A DNA stretch of 64,000 nt, taken from the NCBI GenBank assembly GCA_963839725.1, contig CAWIWT010000045.1, positions 16,215 through 80,214 on the forward strand. Reading direction: 5' to 3'. This DNA is from Kumtagia sp963839725. GTDB taxonomy: Bacteria > Pseudomonadota > Alphaproteobacteria > Rhizobiales > Rhizobiaceae. Positions 35,998 to 44,938 of this stretch are shown here, piece after piece. The notes below the pieces were generated by a model. That model searched no databases. It saw nothing but the letters and a program-made list of their open reading frames with translations, and was not told where the DNA came from. The translations under genes and the position numbers were made by a program. Positions within the stretch are counted from its first letter, which is position 1. Every line of letters starts with the position of its first letter.

Positions 35998-36270
35998 TCA
36001 ACTCGTCGGCGGCTCGGTCCAATTGTTAAGTCGCCCGGCGATCCGGCCATAATCCGGCACCACTGTCAGGAAGACGTTGCGACGGCGCTCGCCTCGATCG
36101 GCGCACCGCTGGCAGGTGAACTTCGGAGTCAGGTCGTCGTGCATGGCGCCGTGATCGGCACCGAGCCGCGCCGCCACTGCACCAGGTCGAGCTCATGCGA
36201 ATGGTGGCAGACGCCGCAGTTGATCCAGACGCGGTTTCGCTCGGCGATGCATGTCGTCAATGGTGGTCAT
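35998..36270 (-). pseudogene. Zinc-ribbon protein on the opposite strand, frameshifted
   Basis: From ATG 36270: MTTIDDM, then in a second frame CIAERNRVWINCGVCHHSHE, LDLVQWRRGSVPI, then in a third FTCQRCADRGERRRNVFLTV and a stop at 35998. The paired CxxC knuckles (CGVC and CQRC) define a zinc ribbon seen in rhizobial hypothetical proteins. It needs two frame corrections, so probably inactive. Confidence 0.55.
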
Positions 36271-36386
36271 CGATAGGACTTATTTCCGCAGGCGGCGGTT
36301 GCAGTGGTCGGCCGTCGTCGTGACAGGATGCGTTGGAACGGTTAATAATCAACGGCACAACGGAAATCAACTCCGGAGAGACCATC

Positions 36387-36884
36387 ATGGCAGGGACGCG
36401 CAGCCACTCCGGGCCAAAGCGGAAGCCGAGCGCGATCAAACGCGCCGAAGGCAACCGCTCGAAGCTCGGCAAGAACCGCATCAAGGACGACGTCCGCGGC
36501 AAGGGCCAGCCGGCCTGCCCGCTCTACCTCACCGCCGAGCACCGGAAAAAATGGGCGTTGACGCTCGACGCGTTGCCCGACGGCGTATTCAGCCAAGCCA
36601 ATTCCGCCGTGTTGGAAAGCTTCACCATCGCCTGGCAACTGGTCGAGGAAAGCGCCACTACGATCATCAAAACCGGCAAGTTGATACAGGGACCCAACGG
36701 TCCCATCCACAACCCGCACCTGTCAATTCTGTTTCGAGCCCAGCGCGAACTGCGTGCCGCCGGCGCGGAGCTCGGGCTGTCGCCGACCGCGCGGGCGCGG
36801 TTGATCGCCGTGCCGGACTTCAGCGACGATCCTATGGCGATGCTTCTCGGTAACGGCGATCCTTCGAGTCAGTGGGCTAGTTAG
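36387..36884 (+). CDS. Phage terminase small subunit, P27 family
   Basis: 165 residues starting MAGTRSHSGPKRKPSAIKRA behind CCGGAGAG. The P27 core is present: EGNRSKLGKNR, CPLYLTAEHRKKWALTLDAL, SFTIAWQLVEESATTIIKTG, NPHLSILFRAQRELRAAGAE and LGLSPTARARL. It binds phage DNA for packaging with a large terminase, which is absent; the phage module ends here. Intact frame. Confidence 0.9.
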   Translation: MAGTRSHSGPKRKPSAIKRAEGNRSKLGKNRIKDDVRGKGQPACPLYLTAEHRKKWALTLDALPDGVFSQANSAVLESFTIAWQLVEESATTIIKTGKLIQGPNGPIHNPHLSILFRAQRELRAAGAELGLSPTARARLIAVPDFSDDPMAMLLGNGDPSSQWAS

Positions 36885-37203
36885 AGCGCGGTCATAGAGG
36901 CTGAAGGCAGGACAGATCGGGCCTGCGCGCCGGCATTTGATCAGGAATCCAGGGAGCACCCCAGAATCCATTTCATCCGGATTCTCGCGTGCGATTGCGA
37001 GCCGCTGGCTCCTCAAACCACCTGTCGTTTCAGATATCCCCCCCGCTAGGATGGATCAAACCTAGCCTTCCTCTCCGATGAGGACGAGGCGTTCGCGTGA
37101 TCCCAGGATTGTGGTGCACGGCCGACAGCAAAACCAGGATTGTGGTGTACGGCCGACAGCAACCTGATCAGACTGGGCTAGGGCAGTAGGCAGGGTTGAG
37201 CGA
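36885..37203. repeat. End of the phage module, with a 31-bp tandem repeat
   Basis: No gene. CCAGGATTGTGGTGCACGGC plus CGACAGCAA at 37103-37131 is repeated at 37134-37162 with a single C-to-T change. The boundary between prophage and other island DNA lies somewhere here. Confidence 0.7.
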
Positions 37204-38946
37204 CTAGAGCGGCAACCCGGCCTTCTCCAGGCCTTGCAGCAGATGCGCCCGATCACGCTCATGAACGAACGGCCTGAAACGCACGAAACGCCGCGCCGAG
37301 AAGTTGGGCGCGAGCTCGAGCAGGCGTTTCCTCGATGTCTCTGCCTGGGCGATGTTCCCAGCCTGCCCGTAGCTTGCGGCGAGCCCCGCGAGAATGCCGA
37401 CCTGCGGCGCGGCGACCTTGGCATAGGCGGCGACGGCTTCCTCATAGCGACCCAGGCTGTAAAGCGCGAGCCCCAGATTGGTCACATACCAGTCCGGATG
37501 GTGGGGATTGAGCTGCATGGCGCGCCGGGCCCAACGTTCGCCCTCGTCTGGTTTGCCTAGGTAGACTGCGAGCGGTGCCCGTAGGGCCAGTACATGGGCG
37601 TCGAACTGGTTCAGTTCGTAAGCACGCTGGTGGTGCTGCTCTGCTTCGGCGAGCTGCCCTTGATACATCATGATCTGGCCGAAGACGAGGTGGCACCAAC
37701 TTTCCGAAGGGTCGAGCGCCAAGGCCCTCCGCGCGGGCCCAAGCATTTCGTCCGGGTCGTGTGAGCCAGGCTCCCAGGCCCAAAGGCGCAGCTTCATCAG
37801 AGCGAACCAGGCGAGCGCGAGCGCGTAATTTGGATCGAGCGCCAGCGCCTTCTCGAACAAGGCAAGGGCCGCGGAGGCCGAAGGCGGATCGAGCGCCCGC
37901 GCCGTATGGATGCCCCGCAGCAGAAAATCGTAGGCCTCCATGTTCTCGGTGCGCTTGCGGCTCGCGACCGCAGCGGCCTCGTCTTCGAGCTGCCCTGCGA
38001 GTGTCGAGACGATCGTCTCGGAGATCTCGTCCTGCACGGCGAAGAGATTGTCGATGACACGGTCGTAGCGCTCAGCCCAGAGGGTCAGGCCCGATCGGGC
38101 GTCGACCAGTTGCGCCGACAGGCGCACGATGTTGCCGGCGCGACGGACGCTGCCTCGTACGGCGTAATCGACCCCAAGCTCGGTGACGAGGTTGGACATG
38201 TCCGACGAACGGTTGCGATAAACATCGGACGACGTCGTGCCAAGCACGGCGAGACGGCCGAAGCGCGACAGCCCGGCGATGACGTCTTCCGTGATGCCGT
38301 CGCTGAGATAGGCCTCATCGGCCTGCCCGCCCGGGTTGGCGAACGGGAGCACGATAACCAGAGGCTTTCGCGCCTCGGCCACCACGGGAAGGGGGCTCGT
38401 GGCGCCCGGAACGAACCGAAAGACACGGACCGGCTTGACCAGGTTCTTAAGGTGGCGGAGGCCAAGATCCTGCCAGTCTTGGCTGTGCTCGTCGGCGATC
38501 GCATCATGCACGGTGCCCGAAATACAGAGGCCTCCGGCAGGGGCAATGGCCTCAAGCCTTGCTGCTAGGTTCACTGTAGCGCCCAGAAGATTTTCGCCGT
38601 CGGCGACGACCTCACCCAGGGAAATGCCAATCCGAAAGGTGAGGAGCGGCCTCGCACCCTCAGGGGCGTGCAAAGCCTCCTGTACGGCCAGAGCGCATTG
38701 GACTGCCTGCGCCGGCCCGAGGAACTCGGCCAGGACGCTGTCCCCGGCCGTGTTGAAGATCCGCCCGCCACGCTCGTCGATGAGCGCGTCGATGAAGCGG
38801 CGGCTGTTGCCAAGAGCACGGAGCGCTAGCGGCTCGTCGGTTGCTACGGCATGGCTGTAGCCGACGGCATCGGCTGCCAGAACGGCTACTGTCCTCCTCT
38901 TGGACGTCTGGCGCATGAAATGGCTTTCGCTCAGAACAGTCGCCAT
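37204..38946 (-). CDS. Class III adenylate cyclase-like / TolB-like / TPR protein (copy 2)
   Basis: About 580 residues from MATVLSESHFMRQTSKRRTV (an upstream start at 38982 is possible). N-terminal class III cyclase homology: RRTVAVLAADAVGYSHAVAT, IFNTAGDSVLAEFLGPAQAV and RIGISLGEVVADGENLLGAT, VNLAARLEAIA. A TolB-like block follows (RKPLVIVLPFANPGGQADEA, YAVRGSVRRAGNIVRLSAQL) and then TPR repeats. The first metal Asp is kept (AADAVGY). Rhizobia carry many such genes, presumed to make cAMP in response to unknown signals. Intact. A paralogue lies at 58758. Confidence 0.88.
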   Translation of the reverse strand: MATVLSESHFMRQTSKRRTVAVLAADAVGYSHAVATDEPLALRALGNSRRFIDALIDERGGRIFNTAGDSVLAEFLGPAQAVQCALAVQEALHAPEGARPLLTFRIGISLGEVVADGENLLGATVNLAARLEAIAPAGGLCISGTVHDAIADEHSQDWQDLGLRHLKNLVKPVRVFRFVPGATSPLPVVAEARKPLVIVLPFANPGGQADEAYLSDGITEDVIAGLSRFGRLAVLGTTSSDVYRNRSSDMSNLVTELGVDYAVRGSVRRAGNIVRLSAQLVDARSGLTLWAERYDRVIDNLFAVQDEISETIVSTLAGQLEDEAAAVASRKRTENMEAYDFLLRGIHTARALDPPSASAALALFEKALALDPNYALALAWFALMKLRLWAWEPGSHDPDEMLGPARRALALDPSESWCHLVFGQIMMYQGQLAEAEQHHQRAYELNQFDAHVLALRAPLAVYLGKPDEGERWARRAMQLNPHHPDWYVTNLGLALYSLGRYEEAVAAYAKVAAPQVGILAGLAASYGQAGNIAQAETSRKRLLELAPNFSARRFVRFRPFVHERDRAHLLQGLEKAGLPL

Positions 38947-39117
38947 TTCTATATCTGGCGCAAGAAGGCTACAATCACGCACACTCGACCGCGGTCCCTC
39001 CTAAACTCGCATTATCGCGGACCCTAAGAACGCTCTTGTCTGGAGCGCCCGGACCCGGTTGAGTCTGACGCTTAGAGTTCGGATCAGCTTCCCAGCTACG
39101 CGCGGAGACAGGTAACG

Positions 39118-40146
39118 ATGAACCCGACGGAAACCCAAATCCTAGGCAAATCCGGTGTGCCAGTCACCCAACTCGGCTTCGGCGGCGCGGGCTTGGGAGA
39201 ACTGTTTGTCCGTGTCGACGAACAGACTGCCGCCGGCACTCTGACGGCTGCGTGGGACGCCGGCATCCGCTACTACGATACCGCGCCGTTCTACGGGCAG
39301 GGCCTAAGCGAAATCCGGACGGGGAGGTTTCTCGACAACCGGCCGCGTCCTCAGTTCATTCTCTCCACCAAGGTCGGACGCTGGCTTTTTCCTCCCGCCA
39401 ATCCGGACTCCTTCAAGACGGCATGGGCGGGCGGATTGCAGTTCGACCATGTGCACGATTACAGCTACGACGGCATCATGCGAGCTTATGACCAGTCGCA
39501 GATGCGGTTGGGCATGAACCGTATCGACCTTCTGGTCATTCACGACCTCGACTTTTCATTTCATCAAACCGAGACCAAGGTGTCCGCTCACCTCGCCCAG
39601 TTGTTCACGTCGGGATGGCGCGCACTTGAAGAGCTTCGTGCGCATGGTCTAGTGCGGGCGGTCGGGGCAGGCATCAATGAACTCGGCATGATCCCGCGCT
39701 TCCTCGACATGATCGACATCGACTTCTTCCTGCTGGCGCTGCGATATACGCTTCTCGAACAGGAAACCCTCGAAACGGAACTTCCCTACTGCGAGCGGAT
39801 GAATGTCGGCATTGTCATCGGCGGGGTCTACAATTCCGGCATCACAGCAACGGGTGCGATCAAAGGCGCCAAATACAACTACCAGGACGCGCCGCCGGAG
39901 ATCATGGAACGGGTCCGCAACATCGAGGCAATATGCCGGGCGCATGGCGTGCCACTGGCTGCGGCGGCACTTCAATTTCCGCTTGGGCACCCTTGCGTGG
40001 CAACGGTCATCCCCGGAGCTATCAATCCTGATCAGGTGCGCCTGAACGTCGAGACTTTCCGCCACCAGATACCCGATGCCTTGTGGTCCGACTTGAAGCG
40101 CGAAAAGCTGCTCGCCGAGCAGGCGCCTGTGCCGGCAGGCTTATAG
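39118..40146 (+). CDS. Aldo/keto reductase, fucose/aldose 1-dehydrogenase type
   Basis: 342 residues, a TIM-barrel NAD(P) oxidoreductase. It starts MNPTETQILGKSGVPVTQLG with GGAGACAGG as SD. Motifs: GGAGLGELF, AWDAGIRYYDTAPFYGQGLS (catalytic D-x4-Y), RPQFILSTKVGRWLFP (Lys), DLLVIHDLDF (His), and the C-terminal cofactor region ATVIPGAINPDQVRLNVETF. The spacing and the TKVGR...F/H-DYSYDG block match L-fucose / D-threo-aldose 1-dehydrogenases, with pyridoxal 4-dehydrogenase as an alternative. Single gene, intact, likely catabolic. Confidence 0.88.
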   Translation: MNPTETQILGKSGVPVTQLGFGGAGLGELFVRVDEQTAAGTLTAAWDAGIRYYDTAPFYGQGLSEIRTGRFLDNRPRPQFILSTKVGRWLFPPANPDSFKTAWAGGLQFDHVHDYSYDGIMRAYDQSQMRLGMNRIDLLVIHDLDFSFHQTETKVSAHLAQLFTSGWRALEELRAHGLVRAVGAGINELGMIPRFLDMIDIDFFLLALRYTLLEQETLETELPYCERMNVGIVIGGVYNSGITATGAIKGAKYNYQDAPPEIMERVRNIEAICRAHGVPLAAAALQFPLGHPCVATVIPGAINPDQVRLNVETFRHQIPDALWSDLKREKLLAEQAPVPAGL

Positions 40147-40351
40147 CGCCTCTATTGAGGGGGATCGTCGCTCACGCACACAGCATCGCTAGACGGTCGG
40201 ATTCCGGTGAAGTCGCCGACAGGTGGCTCTCGGCCGAACGACGCCGACATGGATCGCCTGCCGGGATCGAGCGAACATTCCCCATCGTCGCGCAGATTAT
40301 GCAGCAGGTTAATTTCCTTCCGAGAGGCGGATCGCACAGCATTCTCGGCAC

Positions 40352-40689
40352 CTAAGTGGCGGCGTCGCCATCGCCGTGGCCCCAAGCCTCGTTGCCCTGC
40401 GTGATAAGCCGGGCGCTCCTTTGATCGCGCGTGTAGATCCACAGCTTAACGTTCGCGTGGGCGTTGGCAGCTGCAGTATCGGTCGCGGTGTCTGTGTATC
40501 CACGCCGGCGAACGGACTGCCCTGTCCGGGCGCAAGATCGCCACTATGGCCGGCCTTGTTGGTACTGAAGGGCTGGCTGTCGGGTTTGAGCCCATGATCC
40601 AATGCGTTGACCAGATGGTCGTCCGCCTTGGCGATGCCGGCAAAAGCCATCATGGCAGCACCGGCGATAATGAGGACACGAGTATGCAT
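40352..40689 (-). pseudogene. Secreted protein with signal peptide, frameshifted
   Basis: Starts MHTRVLIIAGAAMMAFAGIA at 40689, a signal peptide with AKA cleavage. The mature part DDHLVNALDHGLKPDSQPFS, TNKAGHSGDLAPGQGSPFAG follows. The frame shifts near 40495, after which TDTATDTAAANAHANVKLWI, YTRDQRSARLITQGNEAWGH continues to a stop at 40352. The second half has clear coding character. Family not recognised; periplasmic by inference. Confidence 0.55.
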
Positions 40690-40819
40690 ACGCGGCTGGA
40701 ATTCACCAAATTTTGGTGTCGGAGCACGTTGTTCACAGCACGATGCGGTTGCCATATTCCGGTTTCGATTACGCTGTTCAACGCATCAAACCACACGAAG
40801 GCAGCACAAGCTCGTGGCG

Positions 40820-41161
40820 ATGTCGGGCGAAAACGTCGCCGGATACTGCGAATTAATCACCCACCCAAACCTGCCGCGGCGCCGCCATGCAGGCGAAATA
40901 AATCTGATTGCCACACATCCAGATCATCGCGGGAAGGGTGTCGGCAAAATTCTCATGGAAGAATTGCTGAACCTGTCGGACAAATGGTTGCAGCTTCAAA
41001 GGCTCGAACTCATAGTCTGGTCCTCCAACAAGCGAGCGATAGCACTTTACAATGCGGATGGCTTCGAACTTGAAGGTACGATGAAGCGCTATGCGTTCTG
41101 TGACGGTGCCTTTATGGACGCCCTATTGATGGGAAGACTAAGGTCGCTACAGCTGCTTTAA
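40820..41161 (+). pseudogene. GNAT acetyltransferase, N-terminally truncated
   Basis: Reads MSGENVAGYCELITHPNLPR and then the acetyl-CoA-binding motif A: EINLIATHPDHRGKGVGKIL (with R-x-x-G-x-G), motif B ELIVWSSNKRAIALYNADGF, ending MDALLMGRL. GNAT domains need about 50 more N-terminal residues; those upstream (open frame to 40607) do not look like one and overlap the opposite-strand secreted-protein gene. Probably a remnant. Confidence 0.75.
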
Positions 41162-41189
41162 CCCATGCGACAAGTCGCAGGGTTAACTT

Positions 41190-41393
41190 TCAACCCGTGC
41201 CGGCTTCCCGCTTCGGCTTCGTCGGCTGGCGCTTGGCAATCGGGCTGAGATGCTTGGCGCGCAGCGTGATCAGGACGGCGTAGCCGTGCAGCCAGATGGT
41301 AACGGTGCCATCGTCATGAACGGTCGTCACCTCGGCGGTCAATCCAACCGTATCGCCTACGCTGAGCCAGCCCTTGGATCTTGCAGGTGCCAT
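41190..41393 (-). CDS. Small HEDGTVTVRLRGY-family protein, copy A
   Basis: 67 residues: MAPARSKGWLSVGDTVGLTA, EVTTVHDDGTVTIWLHGYAV, LITLRAKHLSPIAKRQPTKP. A short beta-rich domain (G-D-x-V-x-L-T-x-E-V-x-x-V-H-x-D-G-T-V-T) with a basic tail, suggestive of an SH3-like or OB-like fold. Two relatives lie at 44292 and 46158. Function unknown. The frame is open further upstream, but the similarity to the relatives begins at this ATG. Confidence 0.65.
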   Translation of the reverse strand: MAPARSKGWLSVGDTVGLTAEVTTVHDDGTVTIWLHGYAVLITLRAKHLSPIAKRQPTKPKREAGTG

Positions 41394-41613
41394 AGCGACA
41401 TGATGCGCCGAGCCGGTTAAATTCGTTGCGCGCCTTTTGCTCGCAATCGCGACAATCACGGTTAAATTCCCAAGCACTAGTATTTGGATGTTCCGCTGCC
41501 GTGAGGCGAACCGCGAATGGTGCGGGAATTGCGCAAGGAGGGGGCCGAAATGGAGGGAGGAAACATTCCGGCCCCGGCGTCGGAGGAGGTGCGGCCAAAC
41601 CTCCGGCGCATGC

Positions 41614-41910
41614 TTAATGCACGAGATCGTACCAATCGCTGTCTTCGTCCGGACCGGCCTCGGCATCGAGCTCGGCGCGTTCTTTCTTGCCCAACGAGCC
41701 ATAGGCAGACCAGCCGAAACGGCAGTTCAACGAAAAAATGATCGCCCGCAACGCAACGGCGTCGCTGCCCTGCGCCATCCGCATCAATTGCCGATCAGTT
41801 GCGCCTCGACCCTTGCCGCTCCCGCATCAAGCTCTGCACGGTAATGCTTTCGCAGCGTCAGCACGCCAACGCCGACGACATGCGCGATCCTCAGCTGCGG
41901 AAGGCCGAAA
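41614..41910 (-). pseudogene. Small HTH / terminase-like protein remnant
   Basis: One frame reads FGLPQLRIAHVVGVGVLTLR, KHYRAELDAGAARVEAQLIG and stops near 41788. The adjoining frame begins MRMAQGSDAVALRAIIFSLN at 41784 and continues CRFGWSAYGSLGKKERAELD to a stop at 41614. Joined, they match a small rhizobial phage-type family with an HTH (VIGVSxxTLxKHxxxEL) followed by AAIFWLKCRxGW. The N-terminus is missing and runs into the end of the LysE gene. Confidence 0.55.
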
Positions 41911-41926
41911 TGCGTATGCGTATGAT

Positions 41927-42604
41927 CTACCGAGCGGCCTCAATGCCTTCGATAACAAGCTTAACACCCAGTGCCCCGACTACGATCCCTGCGGCGCGAT
42001 CGATCCAACGCTTCGCGCGGAGGTAAGCAGCGCGAGGCTTGCTGGACGAGAAAGCGAAAGCCACGATTGAATACCAAGCGAATTCGTTGCAGAAGAGCAG
42101 CATCGGCAGGACTACGAGCATCCAAAGTGGTGGCGACGCCGGCAGCATTGCCGCGAACATCGATGCGTAGAAGATCGCGGTCTTCGGATTCGCAAGCTGC
42201 ACCAGGAGCGCCCGGGCAAATGCCTTCCGGAATGATCCTGCGCTGGCAACGGTATCGTTGGCGATATTGACGTCTTCGGAGGCGCCACGCCAGATTTTAA
42301 TGCCAATCCAGATTAGGTAACCTCCGCCTGCGAGGCGAAGGAGAATGTTCAGCCATTCAACCTGCGTCAGCAGCGCGGTCAGGCCGGCGACAGCGACGGA
42401 CGCAAATATGAAGCCGCCTACGCCCATACCAAGCGCTGCAGCCAGCCCGTCAGTGCGCTCTCCTGTTACGGCGATGCGGGAGACGACGACGAAACTCGGC
42501 CCTGGGCTCATCGCCCCGAGCATGAAGACCCCAAGAATGGAAAGGAGCGTTGCAATCTCTGACACGGTTCTCTCCGCGATCGACGTAACGTTGCCGGCAT
42601 CCAA
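41927..42604 (-). CDS. LysE/RhtB-family amino-acid exporter
   Basis: 225 residues with six hydrophobic helices. The LysE signature MLGAMSPGPSFVVVSRIAVT is at about residues 28-47, followed by GLAAALGMGVGGFIFASVAV, LAGGGYLIWIGIKIWRGASE and LANPKTAIFYASMFAAMLPA, all typical. It exports amino acids or homoserine lactone-type compounds from the cytoplasm; the substrate cannot be read from sequence. Intact, monocistronic. Confidence 0.92.
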   Translation of the reverse strand: MDAGNVTSIAERTVSEIATLLSILGVFMLGAMSPGPSFVVVSRIAVTGERTDGLAAALGMGVGGFIFASVAVAGLTALLTQVEWLNILLRLAGGGYLIWIGIKIWRGASEDVNIANDTVASAGSFRKAFARALLVQLANPKTAIFYASMFAAMLPASPPLWMLVVLPMLLFCNEFAWYSIVAFAFSSSKPRAAYLRAKRWIDRAAGIVVGALGVKLVIEGIEAAR

Positions 42605-42854
42605 ACCAGGTGGGCAGTATCAACATGCCGATAGGATAGTGGTCAACCCGGGGAGGCAGAAGGACAATGCTCGTTCAATTTCTGCCAATCGACTGGCTTG
42701 CGCGCCTCGGCTGCGACTGAGCAAACCGATCTCGATAGTCGGTCGGAGTGGTCGCAGACGACTTCAGCATCGCACGGCGCAGTTTCTGCTCGTCGACGGT
42801 CCGACGAGATGCGCTCCCCGGTGCCCTTGCCTCTGTGACGGAGCCAACTGGGAT
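42605..42854. other. Intergenic, no gene recognised
   Basis: Between the LysE start and the exoY stop. Some plus-strand frames are open but not family-like. Confidence 0.5.
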
Positions 42855-43531
42855 TTAGTAACTTCCGCGTGAGAAAAGAACCACAGGCAGGGTCATGACG
42901 ATGATCTTCAAGTCGCTAACGAAGGACCAGTTCTCGATATAATGCCGATCAAGGGCGACACGGGTTCCATAGGAGACGTCATTGCGACCACTAATCTGCC
43001 ATAGGCCGGTAAGGCCAGGACGCGACTTCAAATAGTATTCACTGCCGGCCCATAGAGTTCGAGCTCATCCTCGATTACTGGCCTCGGGCCAACGAAGCTC
43101 ATGTCCCCGGCCAGGATGTTAAAGAGTTGCGGCAACTCGTCGAGGCTGAGCTTGCGCAACACTTGGCCGACATTGGTTACACGCGGATCGTTTTGAAGCT
43201 TGCGGGTGGCATCCCATTGTTCGCGGCTTAGCGGATTGCTCGCGAAATGTGACCCCAGGACCTCATCGCCGTTTTCGACCATGGTACGGAACTTCAGGCA
43301 ATAGAAGCTCTTGCCGTTTTGCCCGATACGCCGGTGGCCGTAGAAGACTCTTCCGCCGTCCGAAAACTTCACCAGCGCTGCGAGCATCACCAACAACGGG
43401 CTCAGGAAAACAATGGCCGCGGCGGCCACAGTGATGTCGAACAAGCGTTTGTGGAGTCCCCCAACCGGGGGTTGAGCGGCGGAAGCGGGCGGCAGGTGGG
43501 GCCAACCGGCCGAACTGACGGAGTCTCGCAT
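42855..43531 (-). pseudogene. exoY: ExoY-type undecaprenyl-phosphate sugar transferase, single frameshift
   Basis: Starts MRDSVSSAGWPHLPPASAAQ at 43531 behind GGGGAG. It has one N-terminal membrane helix (LFDITVAAAAIVFLSPLLVM) and the catalytic domain: FYGHRRIGQNGKSFYCLKFR, VLRKLSLDELPQLFNILAGD, MSFVGPRPV. At about 43032 one base is missing (AATAC-TATTTG); the correct frame continues YLKSRPGLTGLWQISGRNDV and ends LPVVLFSRGSY at 42855. ExoY transfers the first galactose-phosphate of succinoglycan-type exopolysaccharide. The break removes the last ~60 residues, including conserved GLWQ-x-SGR. If real, this copy is inactive. Confidence 0.85.
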
Positions 43532-44029
43532 TTTGTTGCTCCCCGATGCAGTGGTGCCCCCCTGCCCAGTGGTATGGTGCTGCTTGCAAGCTGCGGAACT
43601 AAGGGCAAATCCGAGCAAAGCGCAAGACAGATTCGAGCAAAAATTACGGATGTGGTGAACGACGGCCCGCTGCTCTGCGAGAAGCCGGATGGAAGCCGAT
43701 CCCGAGGCCATGTGGTGCGCCAACTCCGTCAGGTCGGCCCGTGCTTTCCGCGTCGAATTGGCTTCGCCGAGCAAGGACGCCGAGGCTGATGGCATCGTCG
43801 GCTATTACGCGCCGCTGGGGACAAAGAGGAATTCATCTTGCCGATTAAAGAACCGAGGTCTAATCTCGCACAATACGCGTATGTGAGTCCGAAGTAGAGT
43901 GTGTTGCGGCCCGCGAGGTTTCTCAAGTGCGACCATACTCGCAAAGACTTGGATATCTGCCACGGTTTGGGCCGGTGGGGTGCTGTGCATAAATCCCGAC
44001 CCCTTGGCGGTAAGCAAGCGGCGCCAGTG
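43532..44029. other. exoY-exoX intergenic region
   Basis: Nearly 500 bp between the divergent genes. Open frames on both strands (for example 43689-43886 plus) have no SD or relatives I recognise. Probably holds the promoters of both genes. Confidence 0.45.
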
Positions 44030-44248
44030 ATGTCATTTCCGCTTTTTCTCTGTGGACTTCTCGTCACACTCCTGGTGGTTGCGACTTCCTCTTACATTAT
44101 CTCTGGCTCGATCTGGACGACATTTAGTCAAACCGTGATTTGCTTGGTTCTGGCGCAGGTTGGCTACTTCGCGTCAGTGCTGTTTCTAGTCTGGTGGTCA
44201 GGCCGCACCCAGCGGCGAAACACCACCTCCAAGGCAAAGTCTCGCTGA
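44030..44248 (+). CDS. exoX: Exopolysaccharide production repressor ExoX
   Basis: 72 residues starting MSFPLFLCGLLVTLLVVATS. Two hydrophobic segments (residues 3-25 and about 37-58, VICLVLAQVGYFASVLFLVW) are followed by a basic tail (RTQRRNTTSKAKSR). This matches the small inner-membrane ExoX/Psi proteins of rhizobia, which lower exopolysaccharide output post-translationally, with the ExoY:ExoX ratio being decisive. It is divergent from exoY as in Sinorhizobium. It remains intact while exoY is broken. Confidence 0.82.
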   Translation: MSFPLFLCGLLVTLLVVATSSYIISGSIWTTFSQTVICLVLAQVGYFASVLFLVWWSGRTQRRNTTSKAKSR

Positions 44249-44291
44249 ACCTGTAGCGGCGGACGCGCCACCCGCCGTCAGTGCGTGGATG

Positions 44292-44467
44292 TCAGCTGCG
44301 TTTGCCGCGCTTGACAACCAGGCTCAGGTGTTCGGCACGCACCGTCAGCGGATAGATCCGCGTAGCCGGACGGTGACACCGTGCCGTCTTCATGCACGTG
44401 AGTGACCTCGCCAGTCATGCCGATTGTGTCAGTCTTCGCTGAGCCCGCCCTTGGGTTTCGTTGCCAT
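44292..44467 (-). pseudogene. Small HEDGTVTVRLRGY-family protein, copy B (frameshifted)
   Basis: From ATG 44467: MATKPKGGLSED, then in another frame TIGMTGEVTHVHEDGTV, then in a third YPLTVRAEHLSLVVKRGKRS and stop 44292. Aligns over its whole length with copies A (41190) and C (46158) once two indels are allowed. Confidence 0.65.
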
Positions 44468-44789
44468 GGCGGAAATATGATCCGGACGGGTTGGGTGCCG
44501 CAACTTCGCAATTTCCGCGGTAGCGGCCGGCGTTGCTGCCAATAGGCGCCACGTAAGCGAACGCTAGGAAGGCTGAATTAGCTATAGAGTACCACGATGA
44601 GGGCAATAAGCGCTTCGGCAGATAGACAAACCATCACTACATGGAAGACCGTCCAACTACGCCTCTCCCAGTCGTCCTGTCTTAACCCCTGAAACAACCG
44701 TTCGCGCTCGTCGCCCATCGGCTTTCCACTCGACTCAACTATAGCTCATCTATGGGACAATTGCTATTAGCCCTTAGAAAAATGCAGAC

Positions 44790-44833
44790 CTGCCGCAGGT
44801 GAGAGTGGGTCACGAACCTGCGGCAGGCTTCCA
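44790..44833. repeat. 11-bp inverted repeat, with a 19-bp copy 1.75 kb away
   Basis: CTGCCGCAGGT (44790-44800) and ACCTGCGGCAG (44816-44826) can form a stem. The right arm lies in AACCTGCGGCAGGCTTCCA (44815-44833), repeated exactly at 46571-46589. Confidence 0.65.
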
Positions 44834-44938
44834 GTAGGGGTAGGGGTTACCACTGTGCAGCGTACAGGAACGGGTGCGGGCCAGATCCTGACACGCCACG
44901 AGTTAAACCTATTAGGAATAGTTCCATTTTAGCGTAAA

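Noticed and set aside
40607..40819. N-terminal extension of the GNAT protein
   Set aside because: The extra codons are antisense to the secreted-protein gene and do not resemble a GNAT N-terminus.
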